Assembly: GCF_000237995.1 (NCBI RefSeq)
Contig: NC_016605.1
Coordinates: 62,001 to 126,000, forward strand
Source: Pediococcus claussenii ATCC BAA-344
GTDB lineage: Bacteria; Bacillota; Bacilli; Lactobacillales; Lactobacillaceae
Direction of reading: 5' to 3'
DNA length: 64,000 bases
Shown: positions 35,574 to 43,839 of the stretch, one piece after another
Layout of the letters: the number at the start of each line of letters is the position of its first letter
Position numbering within the stretch: the stretch's first letter is position 1
Program-made: the position numbers and the translations under genes
The notes under the pieces: generated by a model
Told to the model about the DNA's origin: nothing
The model's database searches: none
Seen by the model: the letters and a program-made list of their open reading frames with translations, nothing else

Positions 35574-36356
35574 ATGGAAATTTTTGATTCGCATACCCAC
35601 TTAAATGATGAAGCATTTTGGGGTGCTGAACAGTCGTATATCAAGCATGCCAAAAAATTAGGAGTAACTACAATGGCGCAGGTTGGTTCGAACACTATTC
35701 TGAACCAACGCGCTATTCAGCTGGCCGAAAAATATCCTAATACCTATGCGGTTATCGGCTGGCATCCTGAAGATTCTAAAGATTTTCACGATAACGAACG
35801 TGAACAACTGTTAAATGATCTGAAAAACGAAAAAGTAGTAGCAATTGGTGAAATCGGTTTAGACTATCACTGGGACACGTCACCACAAAAGGTTCAACGA
35901 CGCGTTTTTGAAGAGCAGTTAGAGATTGCAAACACGTTAAAGATGCCAGTAGCAATTCATAATCGTGATGCTATGGAAGATACCTATGATATTTTGAAAA
36001 GTTCTAACATTAAAGAATTTGGTGGAGTAATGCATAGCTTCAATGGTTCTGTAGAATGGCTTGAAAAGTTTTTAGCATTAGGTATGAATATTTCTTATAG
36101 TGGTGTAGCAAGCTTCAAAAAAACGAAAGAACTACATGAGTCTGTGCGACAGACGCCGTTGGATCGTATTATGGTAGAAACCGATGCACCGTATTTGGCG
36201 CCTGAGCCCTTGCGTGGGCAACAAAATGAACCGGCATATGCACTATATGTATTGGAAGCGTTGGCTCGTCATCGGGATATGAATCCAGTTGATTTGGCAG
36301 ATGCAACGTATCAAAATGCATGTCGATTATATAGGATTAAAAATGAAAAAAATTAA
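35574..36356 (+). CDS. TatD family metal-dependent hydrolase
   Basis: A 260-residue TatD-type TIM-barrel nuclease. Metal ligands appear in FDSHTHL (residues 4-10), GEIGLDYHWD, PVAIHNRD, and METDAPYLAPEP. TatD proteins are magnesium-dependent 3'-5' DNases involved in DNA repair or turnover. The ATG comes one base after the metG stop; it shares 14 bp with the next gene. The order metG-tatD-rnmV-rsmA is conserved in many Firmicutes. Confidence 0.93.
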   Translation: MEIFDSHTHLNDEAFWGAEQSYIKHAKKLGVTTMAQVGSNTILNQRAIQLAEKYPNTYAVIGWHPEDSKDFHDNEREQLLNDLKNEKVVAIGEIGLDYHWDTSPQKVQRRVFEEQLEIANTLKMPVAIHNRDAMEDTYDILKSSNIKEFGGVMHSFNGSVEWLEKFLALGMNISYSGVASFKKTKELHESVRQTPLDRIMVETDAPYLAPEPLRGQQNEPAYALYVLEALARHRDMNPVDLADATYQNACRLYRIKNEKN

Positions 36357-36912
36357 AGAAGTTATTGTTGTAGAGGGAAAAGACGATACTAAGAGAATCA
36401 ATATGGCAGTTAATGCTGACACTATTGAAACACGTGGATCGGCAATTTCCGAAGAGACATTGGAACAAATTGAAGAATTACAGGCAAGTCGGGGCGTAAT
36501 TGTGTTTACAGATCCCGATTTTTCTGGTGAAAAAATTCGCAAGACAATATCGGCAGCAGTACCCAATGTTAAACACGCGTTCTTGAAGCGAAGCGAAGCG
36601 GTACCAGATCATAAGGGCAGTCTTGGAGTTGAGCATGCTTCACCAAAGTCAATTCGAGAAGCGTTGGCACACTTATACACCGAAGATGATGAAAGTGTGG
36701 AACAGATTTCAAATAGGGATTTGATTCATGCTGGACTTGTGGCAGGACCAACGGCAAAGCAGCGCCGAATTTTGCTTGGAGAAATTTTGCGAATTGGTTA
36801 TGTAAATGCAAAACAACTACCAAAGAGGTTACAGCTCTTTCAAGTATCACAGGCTGAATTTCAAAATGCTGTTAGACAAATAGACGGAGAAATAAATGAA
36901 AAATCAAATTGA
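36343..36912 (+). CDS. rnmV: ribonuclease M5
   Basis: A 189-residue Toprim-domain nuclease that makes the final cuts in 5S rRNA precursors. Toprim motifs are VIVVEGKDDT (residues 7-16) with the catalytic glutamate, and FTDPDFSGEKIR with the DxD metal site. ATG 36343 lies within the end of tatD and begins directly on the Toprim strand. The rsmA start overlaps its end by 17 bases, so translation is coupled. Confidence 0.95.
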   Translation: MKKIKEVIVVEGKDDTKRINMAVNADTIETRGSAISEETLEQIEELQASRGVIVFTDPDFSGEKIRKTISAAVPNVKHAFLKRSEAVPDHKGSLGVEHASPKSIREALAHLYTEDDESVEQISNRDLIHAGLVAGPTAKQRRILLGEILRIGYVNAKQLPKRLQLFQVSQAEFQNAVRQIDGEINEKSN

Positions 36913-37789
36913 TATAGGAAATCCAGTTCGCACACGTGCCATTTTGGAAGAATATGGATTATCTGCTAAAAAAAGCCTTGGGCAGAATTTTTTAACGGAT
37001 CCTAACGTGTTAATTAATATTGCGATTGCCGCTGGCATTGATAACGAAGACGATGTTATTGAAGTTGGACCTGGGATTGGTGCTCTGACAGAACAGCTGG
37101 CAAGACGTGCGCATCAGGTTTTAGCTTTTGAAATCGACCAAAATCTACTTGATGTGTTAGATGATACCCTAGCAGAATATAAAAATGTTACGGTGTTAAA
37201 TCAAGATGTTTTAAAAGCCAATTTACCAAACGAAATTAGTGAATATTTTGATGGAAAACACCATTTAAAAATGGTGGCTAATTTACCTTACTATATTACA
37301 ACCCCGATACTGAAGATGTTTATGGCAAGTCCATTGCCAATCGAAAAAATGGTTGTAATGATGCAAAAAGAAGTTGCCGATCGGTTAACAGCAAAGCCAG
37401 GAACTAAGGAATATGGCTCATTATCTGTGGTTGTGCAATATCGAATGCATACTGCTGTTGAATTTGACGTGCCAGCCAAAGTTTTTGTTCCCAAACCTAA
37501 GGTTGATTCAGCAATTGTAAGTTTAACTCCGCGTGATGATTGGACAATTAAACCGGATGATGAAATTGAGTTCTTTAAAACAGTTCATGGTTGCTTTATG
37601 CATCGTCGTAAAAATATTTGGAATAATCTGCAAGGCCTATATGGAAAGGACGCAAGTATAAAGGAAACAATCCAAATGGTCTTGGATGATTTAGAGATTA
37701 GCCCGCAAATTCGACCGGAGCGTTTAACGGTGGAGGATTTTATTCGATTAGCCAATCGATTGGGAAAAACAGATATGAAACGTAAATAA
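36896..37789 (+). CDS. rsmA: 16S rRNA dimethyladenosine transferase
   Basis: A 297-residue SAM-dependent methyltransferase (KsgA) that dimethylates A1518 and A1519 of 16S rRNA. The KKSLGQNFLTDPNV start, the SAM loop VIEVGPGIGALTEQL and the catalytic NLPYYITTPIL motif are intact. CGGAGAAATA precedes the ATG. It ends the operon; a terminator follows. Confidence 0.97.
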   Translation: MKNQIDIGNPVRTRAILEEYGLSAKKSLGQNFLTDPNVLINIAIAAGIDNEDDVIEVGPGIGALTEQLARRAHQVLAFEIDQNLLDVLDDTLAEYKNVTVLNQDVLKANLPNEISEYFDGKHHLKMVANLPYYITTPILKMFMASPLPIEKMVVMMQKEVADRLTAKPGTKEYGSLSVVVQYRMHTAVEFDVPAKVFVPKPKVDSAIVSLTPRDDWTIKPDDEIEFFKTVHGCFMHRRKNIWNNLQGLYGKDASIKETIQMVLDDLEISPQIRPERLTVEDFIRLANRLGKTDMKRK

Positions 37790-37830
37790 TTTTCTGGAGT
37801 TTAATAAATAAGTGTAAAGGCAAAACATTA

Positions 37831-37880
37831 AAAACGCAGGTAATAAGAGGAGTAGCATCGATTATTGCTTGCGTTTTAAT
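37831..37880 (+). terminator. terminator of the metG-rsmA operon
   Basis: 16-bp stem (37831-37846 with 37862-37877, two G-U pairs), then TTTTAAT. Confidence 0.8.
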
Positions 37881-38019
37881 ACATTTTAAAGTTAATTATG
37901 GAATGGCATTTAGTTTTGGTGATGACGAATGCTATTGAAAATTGATTTAGTGCTAGCAGTGGTAGCTGAAGAAACTAAAGTTTTAGCGTATTTACCACCT
38001 TTTTGATTAATAAACAATA

Positions 38020-38076
38020 TTGATATTGATTATAGGTTGTGTTAAAATTGACGGCTTTGTGAAACTATGATAAAAT
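38020..38076 (+). promoter_or_regulatory. tandem promoters of veg
   Basis: Promoter 1: TTGATA (38020-38025), 17 bp, TAAAAT (38043-38048). Promoter 2: TTGACG (38048-38053), 17 bp, TG-extended TAAAAT (38071-38076). The second begins where the first ends. The veg gene of Bacillus is known for very strong promoters, which this agrees with. Confidence 0.75.
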
Positions 38077-38100
38077 GTTTCACATGGGAAGGTGAATGCG

Positions 38101-38349
38101 ATGCCAATCACACTAGCAGCAATAAAGGATCAGCTTGACGATAAGATTGGCGAGGAAGTCCTCGTTATCGCCCAAGCGGGTCGCAAGAAAATCACTAAAC
38201 GGCACGGTCGTCTCCACATGACTTATCCAGCTGTCTTTGTGGTAGATCTTGATCAGGATGAAAACTCATTTGAACGTGTTTCGTATAGTTACACGGATAT
38301 TTTAACTGAAAATATCAAGATTGATTTTGATGGAACAAGTGAAGCTTAG
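38101..38349 (+). CDS. veg: Veg protein
   Basis: An 82-residue member of the Veg family, with the hallmark DQDENSFERVSYSYTDILTE. Veg is a small cytoplasmic protein linked to biofilm formation in Bacillus. ATG 38101 is preferred to the GTG at 38092 because GGAAGGTG then lies six bases upstream. It sits between rsmA and ispE, the conserved Firmicute order. Confidence 0.92.
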   Translation: MPITLAAIKDQLDDKIGEEVLVIAQAGRKKITKRHGRLHMTYPAVFVVDLDQDENSFERVSYSYTDILTENIKIDFDGTSEA

Positions 38350-38402
38350 TTAAGATATTTATGTGGTTTCTAGCCCATAACTATTAATGGACTATTTTTT
38401 AT

Positions 38403-38446
38403 AAAAAGAGCTGTAATAAGATAAGATCTTGTTACAGCTCTTTTTA
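38403..38446 (+). terminator. terminator of veg
   Basis: AAAAAGAGCTGTAA pairs with TTACAGCTCTTTTT; loop of 15 bases with its own GAT/ATC pairs. Confidence 0.92.
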
Positions 38447-38872
38447 CGTCTTCTTATAAAGTTAGTTATTCTGCAGAGTATTAGGCTATTATAATTAATA
38501 GTCATTATGTATCTGAGATTATTCAAAATTATTTTATGCTAGTATAACCTTTGAAATAAGTGTGGCACTCACTAGATGGAAAATTCAAAAGGTTTATTTT
38601 TTCACAGCGCTGATTTAATGACTACTGGTCTGGGGAAAAAGCTTACTTGATTTATAGAAAATATAAAATGATACCAAAACACTGTGAAAGCTTGAAATAG
38701 ATGGGCTAGTTATCAGAATCAAAATCTTACCCTCCTAGAGTAGAATATTGATTAACTGATAAGAACGCTTCTTTAATGCCAATTATTGATTCGGTGTGTG
38801 AATGGGTGAGAAATTAAACAGATGTTAGGAAAGAAAAATTGGCTATAATTAAGCACCTTTAATGGTATGTTA
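38447..38872. other. intergenic region before ispE
   Basis: About 425 bp of AT-rich sequence without a gene. ACCTTTGAA and TTCAAAAGGT (about 38548-38599) form a loose inverted repeat, but its conserved parts do not match the dispersed repeat family. I see no supported small ORF. Confidence 0.4.
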
Positions 38873-38901
38873 TTCACACGCAACCAGTAATTTAGTATAA
38901 T
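38873..38901 (+). promoter_or_regulatory. promoter of ispE
   Basis: TTCACA (38873-38878), 17 bp, TATAAT (38896-38901), 35 bp before the start codon. Confidence 0.7.
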
Positions 38902-38936
38902 CAAGAATAAAATGATGAGATGAAACTGGTGATGAA

Positions 38937-39788
38937 ATGGAGATAACGGAAAAAGCTCCGGCAAAGCTAAATCTTTTTTTAGATACCCCGTTTAATCACC
39001 CTGATGGCTTACAGGAATGGAATATGGTCATGACGTCAGTTGATTTAGCTGACTATGTGAAGATTGAGAGCATTGAAGGAAGACCAAGTATAAAGGTTAA
39101 AACGAATACTGGTTTTTTACCAAACGATGATCGTAATTTAGCCTTTCAGGCTGCTAAACTATTGCAAGATCAATATCGCATTCGTGCACGGGTTAGAATT
39201 GAAATCCGCAAACATATTCCGGTTGCTGCTGGCATGGGTGGTGGATCTTCAGACGCTGCTGCAGTGTTAAGGGGATTGAATCAATTGTGGAATTTAGGCT
39301 TAAGTCTGGAAGAACTAGCTAGGATGGGGTTAGGTATTGATTCCGACGTTCCTTTTTGTGTTTATGGACAGACTGCACATGTTGTAGGCAAGGGTGAAAA
39401 AGTAATACCTTTAAAAAAATTACCACCGATGTGGATGGTCATAGCTAAACCAAAAATGAGCGTATCGACCCCGTATATTTTAAATAAGTTGAAACATGAT
39501 CAACTAAAGCACTTCAGAATTGATGATATGCTGCGGGCAATTGATAACAGTGATTATCAAGGTATCTGTGATAATTTAGGTAATGTTTTGGAACAGGTAA
39601 CGGGTTCAGAATATCCGGAAATTTTAAAAATTAAATCTAGAATGATTAGGTATGGTGCGGATGCTGCTCAAATGAGTGGTACCGGCCCAACTGTTTTTGG
39701 TATTTGTTCAAAGTCTACGCGAGCTAAACATCTTGTTAATAGCCTCAACGGATTTTGTCACGAAGTTTATCTAGTGCGGACACTATAG
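38937..39788 (+). CDS. ispE: 4-diphosphocytidyl-2-C-methyl-D-erythritol kinase
   Basis: A 283-residue GHMP kinase. KAPAKLNLFLD starts the substrate domain and PVAAGMGGGSSDAAAVLRG is the ATP-binding GHMP loop; MSGTGPTVFGI is the third motif. IspE phosphorylates CDP-methylerythritol in the non-mevalonate isoprenoid pathway, yet this genome carries mvaA of the mevalonate pathway at 26.9 kb. Many lactobacilli keep an ispE-like gene without the rest of the pathway, so the true substrate may differ. The next gene starts eight bases after the stop. Confidence 0.9.
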   Translation: MEITEKAPAKLNLFLDTPFNHPDGLQEWNMVMTSVDLADYVKIESIEGRPSIKVKTNTGFLPNDDRNLAFQAAKLLQDQYRIRARVRIEIRKHIPVAAGMGGGSSDAAAVLRGLNQLWNLGLSLEELARMGLGIDSDVPFCVYGQTAHVVGKGEKVIPLKKLPPMWMVIAKPKMSVSTPYILNKLKHDQLKHFRIDDMLRAIDNSDYQGICDNLGNVLEQVTGSEYPEILKIKSRMIRYGADAAQMSGTGPTVFGICSKSTRAKHLVNSLNGFCHEVYLVRTL

Positions 39789-39796
39789 GAGAGAAA

Positions 39797-40309
39797 ATGG
39801 CTAGTCGAGAAGATACAAAGCAAAAGATTGTTAACGCATTATTTGATTTATTGGAAAAAAATGATCTTGAGAGCATTTCTGTAAGTAATATTTGTCAACA
39901 AGCGTCGGTTTCTAGAATGTCTTACTACCGAATTTTTAAAAACAAGGACCAAATTATAGAGTATGAATTAAATAAAATTTTTGACGAATTTTTTAATTAT
40001 TTGATGGTGATGCCGATGCATGATATACCAGCATTTTTGGAGGCCTTTTTTACAATTTGTCGTCGGAATTCGCAGTATATTAAGGCTCTGATTGGCGCTG
40101 GGTTAAACGAAAAGCTTTATAAAAGTGTCAATGAACATCTTACAGAATTAATTGATAAGGGAATTTTTAAGTTACGAACTGAATTACCTGAATTATGGGT
40201 AAGTTTTGTTGCGGGCGGATTAAATCAGATGATTGTTAAATGGATGAACGATGATTTATCAGAGACTAACCAAGAGATGGTCATGGTAGCACGTCGTTTT
40301 CTAAAATAG
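39797..40309 (+). CDS. TetR-family transcriptional regulator
   Basis: A 170-residue regulator. The N-terminal helix-turn-helix (SISVSNICQQASVSRMSYYRIFKNKDQIIEYEL, about residues 27-59) is typical of TetR proteins, with a ligand and dimer domain behind. AGGAG is ideally placed before the ATG. Its upstream DNA, at the end of ispE, contains TAGTG-N4-CACTA, similar to the palindrome at 25823-25840. Autoregulation and control of that distant promoter are possible but unproven. Confidence 0.85.
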   Translation: MASREDTKQKIVNALFDLLEKNDLESISVSNICQQASVSRMSYYRIFKNKDQIIEYELNKIFDEFFNYLMVMPMHDIPAFLEAFFTICRRNSQYIKALIGAGLNEKLYKSVNEHLTELIDKGIFKLRTELPELWVSFVAGGLNQMIVKWMNDDLSETNQEMVMVARRFLK

Positions 40310-40312
40310 AAC

Positions 40313-40470
40313 GAATGGAACAGACCGCTTAGCTCTTGAGGAATAACAGGTAACCTGAAGAAGCTGGAGCTAGCTCGTCTAGTAAAGTGAACTTTGCTTC
40401 ACAAAGCTTTAATACTCGTACGCGAACCATTCCTACGGGCGCATAACACCTCGTAGGAACTGGTTTGTGG
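40313..40470 (+). repeat. dispersed structured repeat, copy before the usp genes
   Basis: Outer stem GAATGG (40313-40318) with CCATTC (40427-40432); CCGCTTAGCTC and AGCTTTAATACTCGTACG are the conserved motifs; two inner hairpins (CAGGTAACCTG, AACTTTGCTTCACAAAGCT). A second hairpin (to about 40463) pairs CCATTCCTACG with CGTAGGAACTGG, excluding the outer stem. From about 40391 on it matches the copy at 31089 nearly base by base. Confidence 0.8.
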
Positions 40471-40606
40471 AATTCGTTTCGACTATAAAAAGGTATAGTA
40501 CGGGTTACTGACGCGTTTAGTAAGGTGGCTATGCTATATAAAAACACGCAAATAGGATTAAGAACTACGAGTCTAATCATCGCTAACTAGAATACAACTA
40601 ACCAAA

Positions 40607-40657
40607 CAAAAGACGGTTTATTAAGAGAAATTGGTAGCGCTGTCTTTTGTTTTTTAT
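40607..40657 (+). terminator. hairpin with T-run before the usp gene
   Basis: CAAAAGACGG pairs with CTGTCTTTTG, followed by T6. It probably terminates the TetR transcript and ends just where the usp promoter begins. Confidence 0.7.
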
Positions 40658-40693
40658 TATAATGAGATTATTAAAGAAAAGGGCGTGAGTGTC

Positions 40694-41161
40694 GTGCTGC
40701 AGTATAAAAGAATTTTAGTTCCAGTCGATGGTTCACCTAACAGCGAGTTATCCTTAAAAAAGGCAATTGCCACTGCTAAGCGAAATAAGGCACATTTAGA
40801 CATTGTGGCGGTAATTCAATCGACACGATTTTTAGATATATATGGTCATATGGGAACTAACATGGACTACGTTGAAATATCTCTTTTGAAGGCCAAAGAG
40901 TACGTTGATGACTTGAAAGAACAGTTGCGGACTAAATATGATTTTAAAGATGTTAATGTCCGAGTTGAAGCTGGAGATCCCAAATCAATAATTGCAACTG
41001 AAATGCCAGACAAGTTCCATTCGGATTTGATCATGATGGGGGCCAACGGATTGAATGCGTTTCAACGTGCGATGCTGGGATCAGTTGCCGACTATGTGAT
41101 TCGGGTTGCGCGTTGTGATGTTTTACTAGTTAGAACAGATATGGATAATAAGTTAAATTAA
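40694..41161 (+). CDS. universal stress protein (UspA family)
   Basis: A 155-residue UspA protein: YKRILVPVDGSPNSELSL at the start and the ATP-binding G-2x-G-9x-G(S) motif in MGANGLNAFQRAMLGSVAD. ATP-binding Usp proteins help in resistance to acid, stationary phase and other stress. GTG 40694 is chosen because AAAAGGG then lies ten bases upstream; an earlier GTG nearly touches it. A second usp gene follows 15 bp later. Confidence 0.88.
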   Translation: MLQYKRILVPVDGSPNSELSLKKAIATAKRNKAHLDIVAVIQSTRFLDIYGHMGTNMDYVEISLLKAKEYVDDLKEQLRTKYDFKDVNVRVEAGDPKSIIATEMPDKFHSDLIMMGANGLNAFQRAMLGSVADYVIRVARCDVLLVRTDMDNKLN

Positions 41162-41176
41162 GAAAGGGTGGGTAAC

Positions 41177-41626
41177 ATGGCTGAAACAGAACTGAATCCA
41201 AAGAAATTTTCAAAAATTTTGGTGGGGGTAGATGATTCACCTGATGCCCAAATGGCGTTTAGGTTCGCAATGAACCGTGCTAAGCAAGACGATGCCGAAT
41301 TGGATCTTGTAACGGTTATTGAAGATGATGATATTAATGTGTACCAGGCTCTAGACAAGAATTTTATTACTGGGAAACGGGAGCAGTCCGAAAAACATTT
41401 AGCGCAATACAAACAAATTGCCGAAAAATTTGGAATCAAAAAGGTTCAAACGTACATTGCTGAAGGGGAAGCCGGCGAAACCATCGTCAAAAATGTAATT
41501 CCACAGGTAGATCCTGATTTGTTAGTGATTGGTTCCTCTTCACGAACTGGGGTTGCAAGATATTTTGGCTCGCAGGCATCATATATGTCGAAATATGCAC
41601 CGGTGTCAGTCTTGGTTATAAGATAG
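41177..41626 (+). CDS. universal stress protein (UspA family)
   Basis: A 149-residue UspA protein (FSKILVGVDDSPDAQMAF; GSSSRTGVARYFGSQASYM at the C-terminal nucleotide loop). It shares only family-level similarity with its neighbour, so it is not a recent duplicate. GAAAGGGTG lies six bases before ATG 41177. A very long terminator hairpin closes the two-gene unit. Confidence 0.9.
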   Translation: MAETELNPKKFSKILVGVDDSPDAQMAFRFAMNRAKQDDAELDLVTVIEDDDINVYQALDKNFITGKREQSEKHLAQYKQIAEKFGIKKVQTYIAEGEAGETIVKNVIPQVDPDLLVIGSSSRTGVARYFGSQASYMSKYAPVSVLVIR

Positions 41627-41666
41627 GGACATATTAGGTTACTTTAAGGGTAATATGCTGAATGAA

Positions 41667-41736
41667 AATCCGAACGTGATTGAAACTTTAATGTTAGATT
41701 AAACATAAAAGTTTCAATCACGTTCGGATTTTTTTA
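41667..41736 (+). terminator. long terminator hairpin of the usp pair
   Basis: A stem of roughly 28 pairs, starting with AATCCGAACGTGATTGAAAC and its complement, loop near 41697, then T7. Confidence 0.93.
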
Positions 41737-41797
41737 CATAACTGTTAAATGGAGTTTTGCTATAATTTCACAAAATTATAGTTGTACAACACATTCT

Positions 41798-42031
41798 TCA
41801 TTTTACTAATCGACCTACCATGGGAACCTTTTTTAACATTCCGGTACCATGTGGTGAAAATTTAATAGCATCACTTAGGTCTTTACCAGCACTGTTACCG
41901 TGATGTTGGCCTTCGTTCCACTCTTTAGAGCCAGTTACATCGTAAATTTTACGATTAACTGCGACATATGCCTTATGCCCATTTTGGCCATCAAACTGTT
42001 TCAAATCTTCTAATGTAAATTCTTCATTCAT
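41798..42031 (-). CDS. cytochrome b5-like heme/steroid-binding domain protein
   Basis: A 77-residue single-domain protein of the cytochrome b5 fold: FTLEDLKQFDGQNGHKAYVAVNRKIYDVT, then EGQHHGNSAGKDLS in place of the classical HPGG, and SPHGTGMLKKVPMVGRL with the second possible axial histidine. It may bind heme or another hydrophobic ligand. ATG 42031 is taken because AAGGGTGG lies eight bases upstream. It is a single gene on the minus strand. Confidence 0.85.
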   Translation of the reverse strand: MNEEFTLEDLKQFDGQNGHKAYVAVNRKIYDVTGSKEWNEGQHHGNSAGKDLSDAIKFSPHGTGMLKKVPMVGRLVK

Positions 42032-42148
42032 TTTAATCGCCACCCTTGCAACTCATTCTATCAAAAAGTAAGAGCCTTTTAAATGAGATCTTGTTCAAAA
42101 TTTATGAAAGCTTTAAACTAGGTGTATCAAGGAAACGAGGACGGTTTG

Positions 42149-42778
42149 ATGGGAAATCTAACGATATTAATTTCCGTAATATTTATTATTTACTTTATTC
42201 GAGAACAATTTGAGTTTGGACGAGTTTCACGAATAGAATTAATCGCCATACCTGCTTTTGCTGCCTATCAGTTTGTTGATAAATATAGGCATTCACATAA
42301 TGGTATGCCACTTTTGATTGCAATTATTCTTATCTCATTAGTAGTTAGTTGGTATCAAGCAAAAAACACAAGAGTTCGAACAATTGATACTGCTGTTTAT
42401 TGGTTTAAGCTACCAAATGATGATGAAGATCATCCAATCTATAAAAAGGAAGTAGTAACGCGAGGAGGACGCCATTATTTAGCAGGTTGGGCTCTGATTG
42501 TGTTGGCACAATTAATTTTAGAAATCTTTTTTGTACATGAACATTTAACATCAAAGCAAATTGGTTCGCAGATCTTTGGGGAAATGCTTCGAGATTTAGC
42601 AGGTGCATTTCGCTTTTCAGATGCTGGGAGTGGGAGTTGGATGATTTGGGCTTTGACTACTTTTTCGTCAGCGGGGTACACAATGTGGCTATTGAGAAAA
42701 TCACCGGCGCTTCGAGGAGTAATTTTCGGTGGAGATGCAACGCCAAATAAAAAGACAGTTGGTATTAAAGAAGAATAA
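42149..42778 (+). CDS. hypothetical membrane protein
   Basis: A 209-residue protein with hydrophobic segments near residues 2-20, 56-72, 105-125 and 155-170, and a soluble middle rich in charged residues. No known domain is recognised. The ATG at 42149 has GAGGACGG in front. It is divergent from the cytochrome b5-like gene. Confidence 0.7.
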   Translation: MGNLTILISVIFIIYFIREQFEFGRVSRIELIAIPAFAAYQFVDKYRHSHNGMPLLIAIILISLVVSWYQAKNTRVRTIDTAVYWFKLPNDDEDHPIYKKEVVTRGGRHYLAGWALIVLAQLILEIFFVHEHLTSKQIGSQIFGEMLRDLAGAFRFSDAGSGSWMIWALTTFSSAGYTMWLLRKSPALRGVIFGGDATPNKKTVGIKEE

Positions 42779-42816
42779 CTAGTCTTTATGTAAAATGTAT
42801 TATCATTTAAATTATT

Positions 42817-42871
42817 AAAAATCGTTCTAATTTGGTAATAAGCTGTTTACACCAAATTAGAACGATTTTTA
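42817..42871. terminator. bidirectional terminator at the toxin gene end
   Basis: AAAATCGTTCTAATTTGGT pairs with ACCAAATTAGAACGATTTT. It overlaps the stop codon of the toxin gene on the minus strand. Confidence 0.92.
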
Positions 42872-43129
42872 TTGATAATGATTTTTAACTTGTACAATTT
42901 CGATTTGTTCGTCATAAATTCTAAAGACTATTCTATTAGTCTGATCAATTCTACGACTGTACCATCCAGATAAATTAGAATGTAGCTTTTCAGCTTTCCC
43001 AATACCTTGGCTTCCATTTCTTTGAATATCTTTTATAATGTTGTTTATTTTTTTGAGAGTACGTTTATCTTCTTTTTGCCAAGATAGATATTCATCCCAA
43101 GCATCAGAGGACCAAAGGATTGGTTTCAT
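42869..43129 (-). CDS. yoeB: Txe/YoeB family toxin
   Basis: An 86-residue ribosome-dependent mRNA endonuclease. It matches the YoeB pattern along its length (WDEYLSWQKEDKRTLKKIN, LSGWYSRRIDQTNRIVFR, and the C-terminal KNHY). Catalytic residues by family knowledge are E47, R66 and H84, all present. YoeB cuts mRNA in the ribosomal A-site when its antitoxin is degraded. It overlaps the antitoxin gene by four bases (ATGA). The antitoxin is of the RelB/DinJ type and not the usual YefM. Confidence 0.94.
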   Translation of the reverse strand: MKPILWSSDAWDEYLSWQKEDKRTLKKINNIIKDIQRNGSQGIGKAEKLHSNLSGWYSRRIDQTNRIVFRIYDEQIEIVQVKNHYQ

Positions 43130-43389
43130 TCTTCAATTAATCCTTTTCGCTTGGAATCTCCAGATTCGAGTTGGTTAATAGAATGCTGAAGTTGTTTCTG
43201 ATTAATTTTGGAATAAAACGGATCTCCCTTTATCTCAAATGGAATTTTACCCTCGTTTGTAACGGCCTTTAAGAACAATGTGATGGCAGTTGTATAATTC
43301 AGTCCCATACTGTCTAAAACTTCTTCTGCTTCGCTTTTTAGGTCAGAATCAACACGGATAGAAATAGAATTTTTCTTTTTAACAGGCAT
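43126..43389 (-). CDS. RelB/DinJ-family antitoxin
   Basis: An 87-residue antitoxin. The N-terminal SISIRVDSDLKSEAEEVLDSMGLNYTTAITLFL is the ribbon-helix-helix DNA-binding domain of the RelB/DinJ type, with IPFEIKGDPFYS following as in DinJ. It would bind the toxin and repress the operon. ATG 43389 is chosen because AAGGAG lies in front. Confidence 0.92.
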   Translation of the reverse strand: MPVKKKNSISIRVDSDLKSEAEEVLDSMGLNYTTAITLFLKAVTNEGKIPFEIKGDPFYSKINQKQLQHSINQLESGDSKRKGLIEE

Positions 43390-43411
43390 TTTATCATCTC
43401 CTTGTAGTGCT

Positions 43412-43444
43412 ATTGTAGTGCTATTATATTGCGATGGCAATATA
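43412..43444 (-). promoter_or_regulatory. promoter and operator of the toxin-antitoxin operon
   Basis: On the minus strand TTGCCA (43440-43435) and TACAAT (43417-43412) are 17 bp apart. TATATTGC-GATG-GCAATATA (43425-43444) is an inverted repeat over the -35 and spacer, and an 11-bp direct repeat (TAGCACTACAA) covers the -10 and start. Both suit binding by a ribbon-helix-helix antitoxin. Confidence 0.75.
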
Positions 43445-43839
43445 TATGCTTAAAAACTAAATTGAATATCAAATTTATTGAACAAAGTCTTCCCTTTTTT
43501 AAATAACTAATAATAACTATTAATATCATATTATTTAACATAGTAAGTTACATAATCTAGTTTTTTGTAATGATTCATAGTGTTAACTAAAATTAAATTA
43601 GATTGAAGGCTACAAATACCGTGATAATAGTGTTTACAGTGATTGATAGGCGATGTGTTATGAGAATTCTAAAAAGTGATCAAATGGCCAATGAAATCCT
43701 ATTATAGCAGCCTATATAGTATTTATATATTAAAAAATAGAATAAAAAAAATTGTACGGAGGTTTTGCAAAAAAATATACAAATCTGTAATCTTTGAATA
43801 TTCCCAAACGAGGAATTATTTTGGAAAGGGGCAATACGA
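43445..43839. other. regulatory region before the fatty-acid locus
   Basis: About 395 bp without a gene. AAATTGAATATCAAATTTA (about 43456-43474) resembles the streptococcal FabT box. TTGTAC (43752-43757), 18 bp, TATACA (43776-43781) is the likely promoter, and TTTGAATATTCCCAAA (43792-43807), a second and weaker FabT-like box, covers the first transcribed bases. No fabT gene is adjacent. Confidence 0.5.

Noticed and set aside
40313-40690. Lacto-usp RNA motif before the universal stress protein gene
   Set aside because: The structured element here aligns with the copy behind oppA and with the dispersed repeat plan, so its position before usp is probably incidental; an Rfam search would decide.
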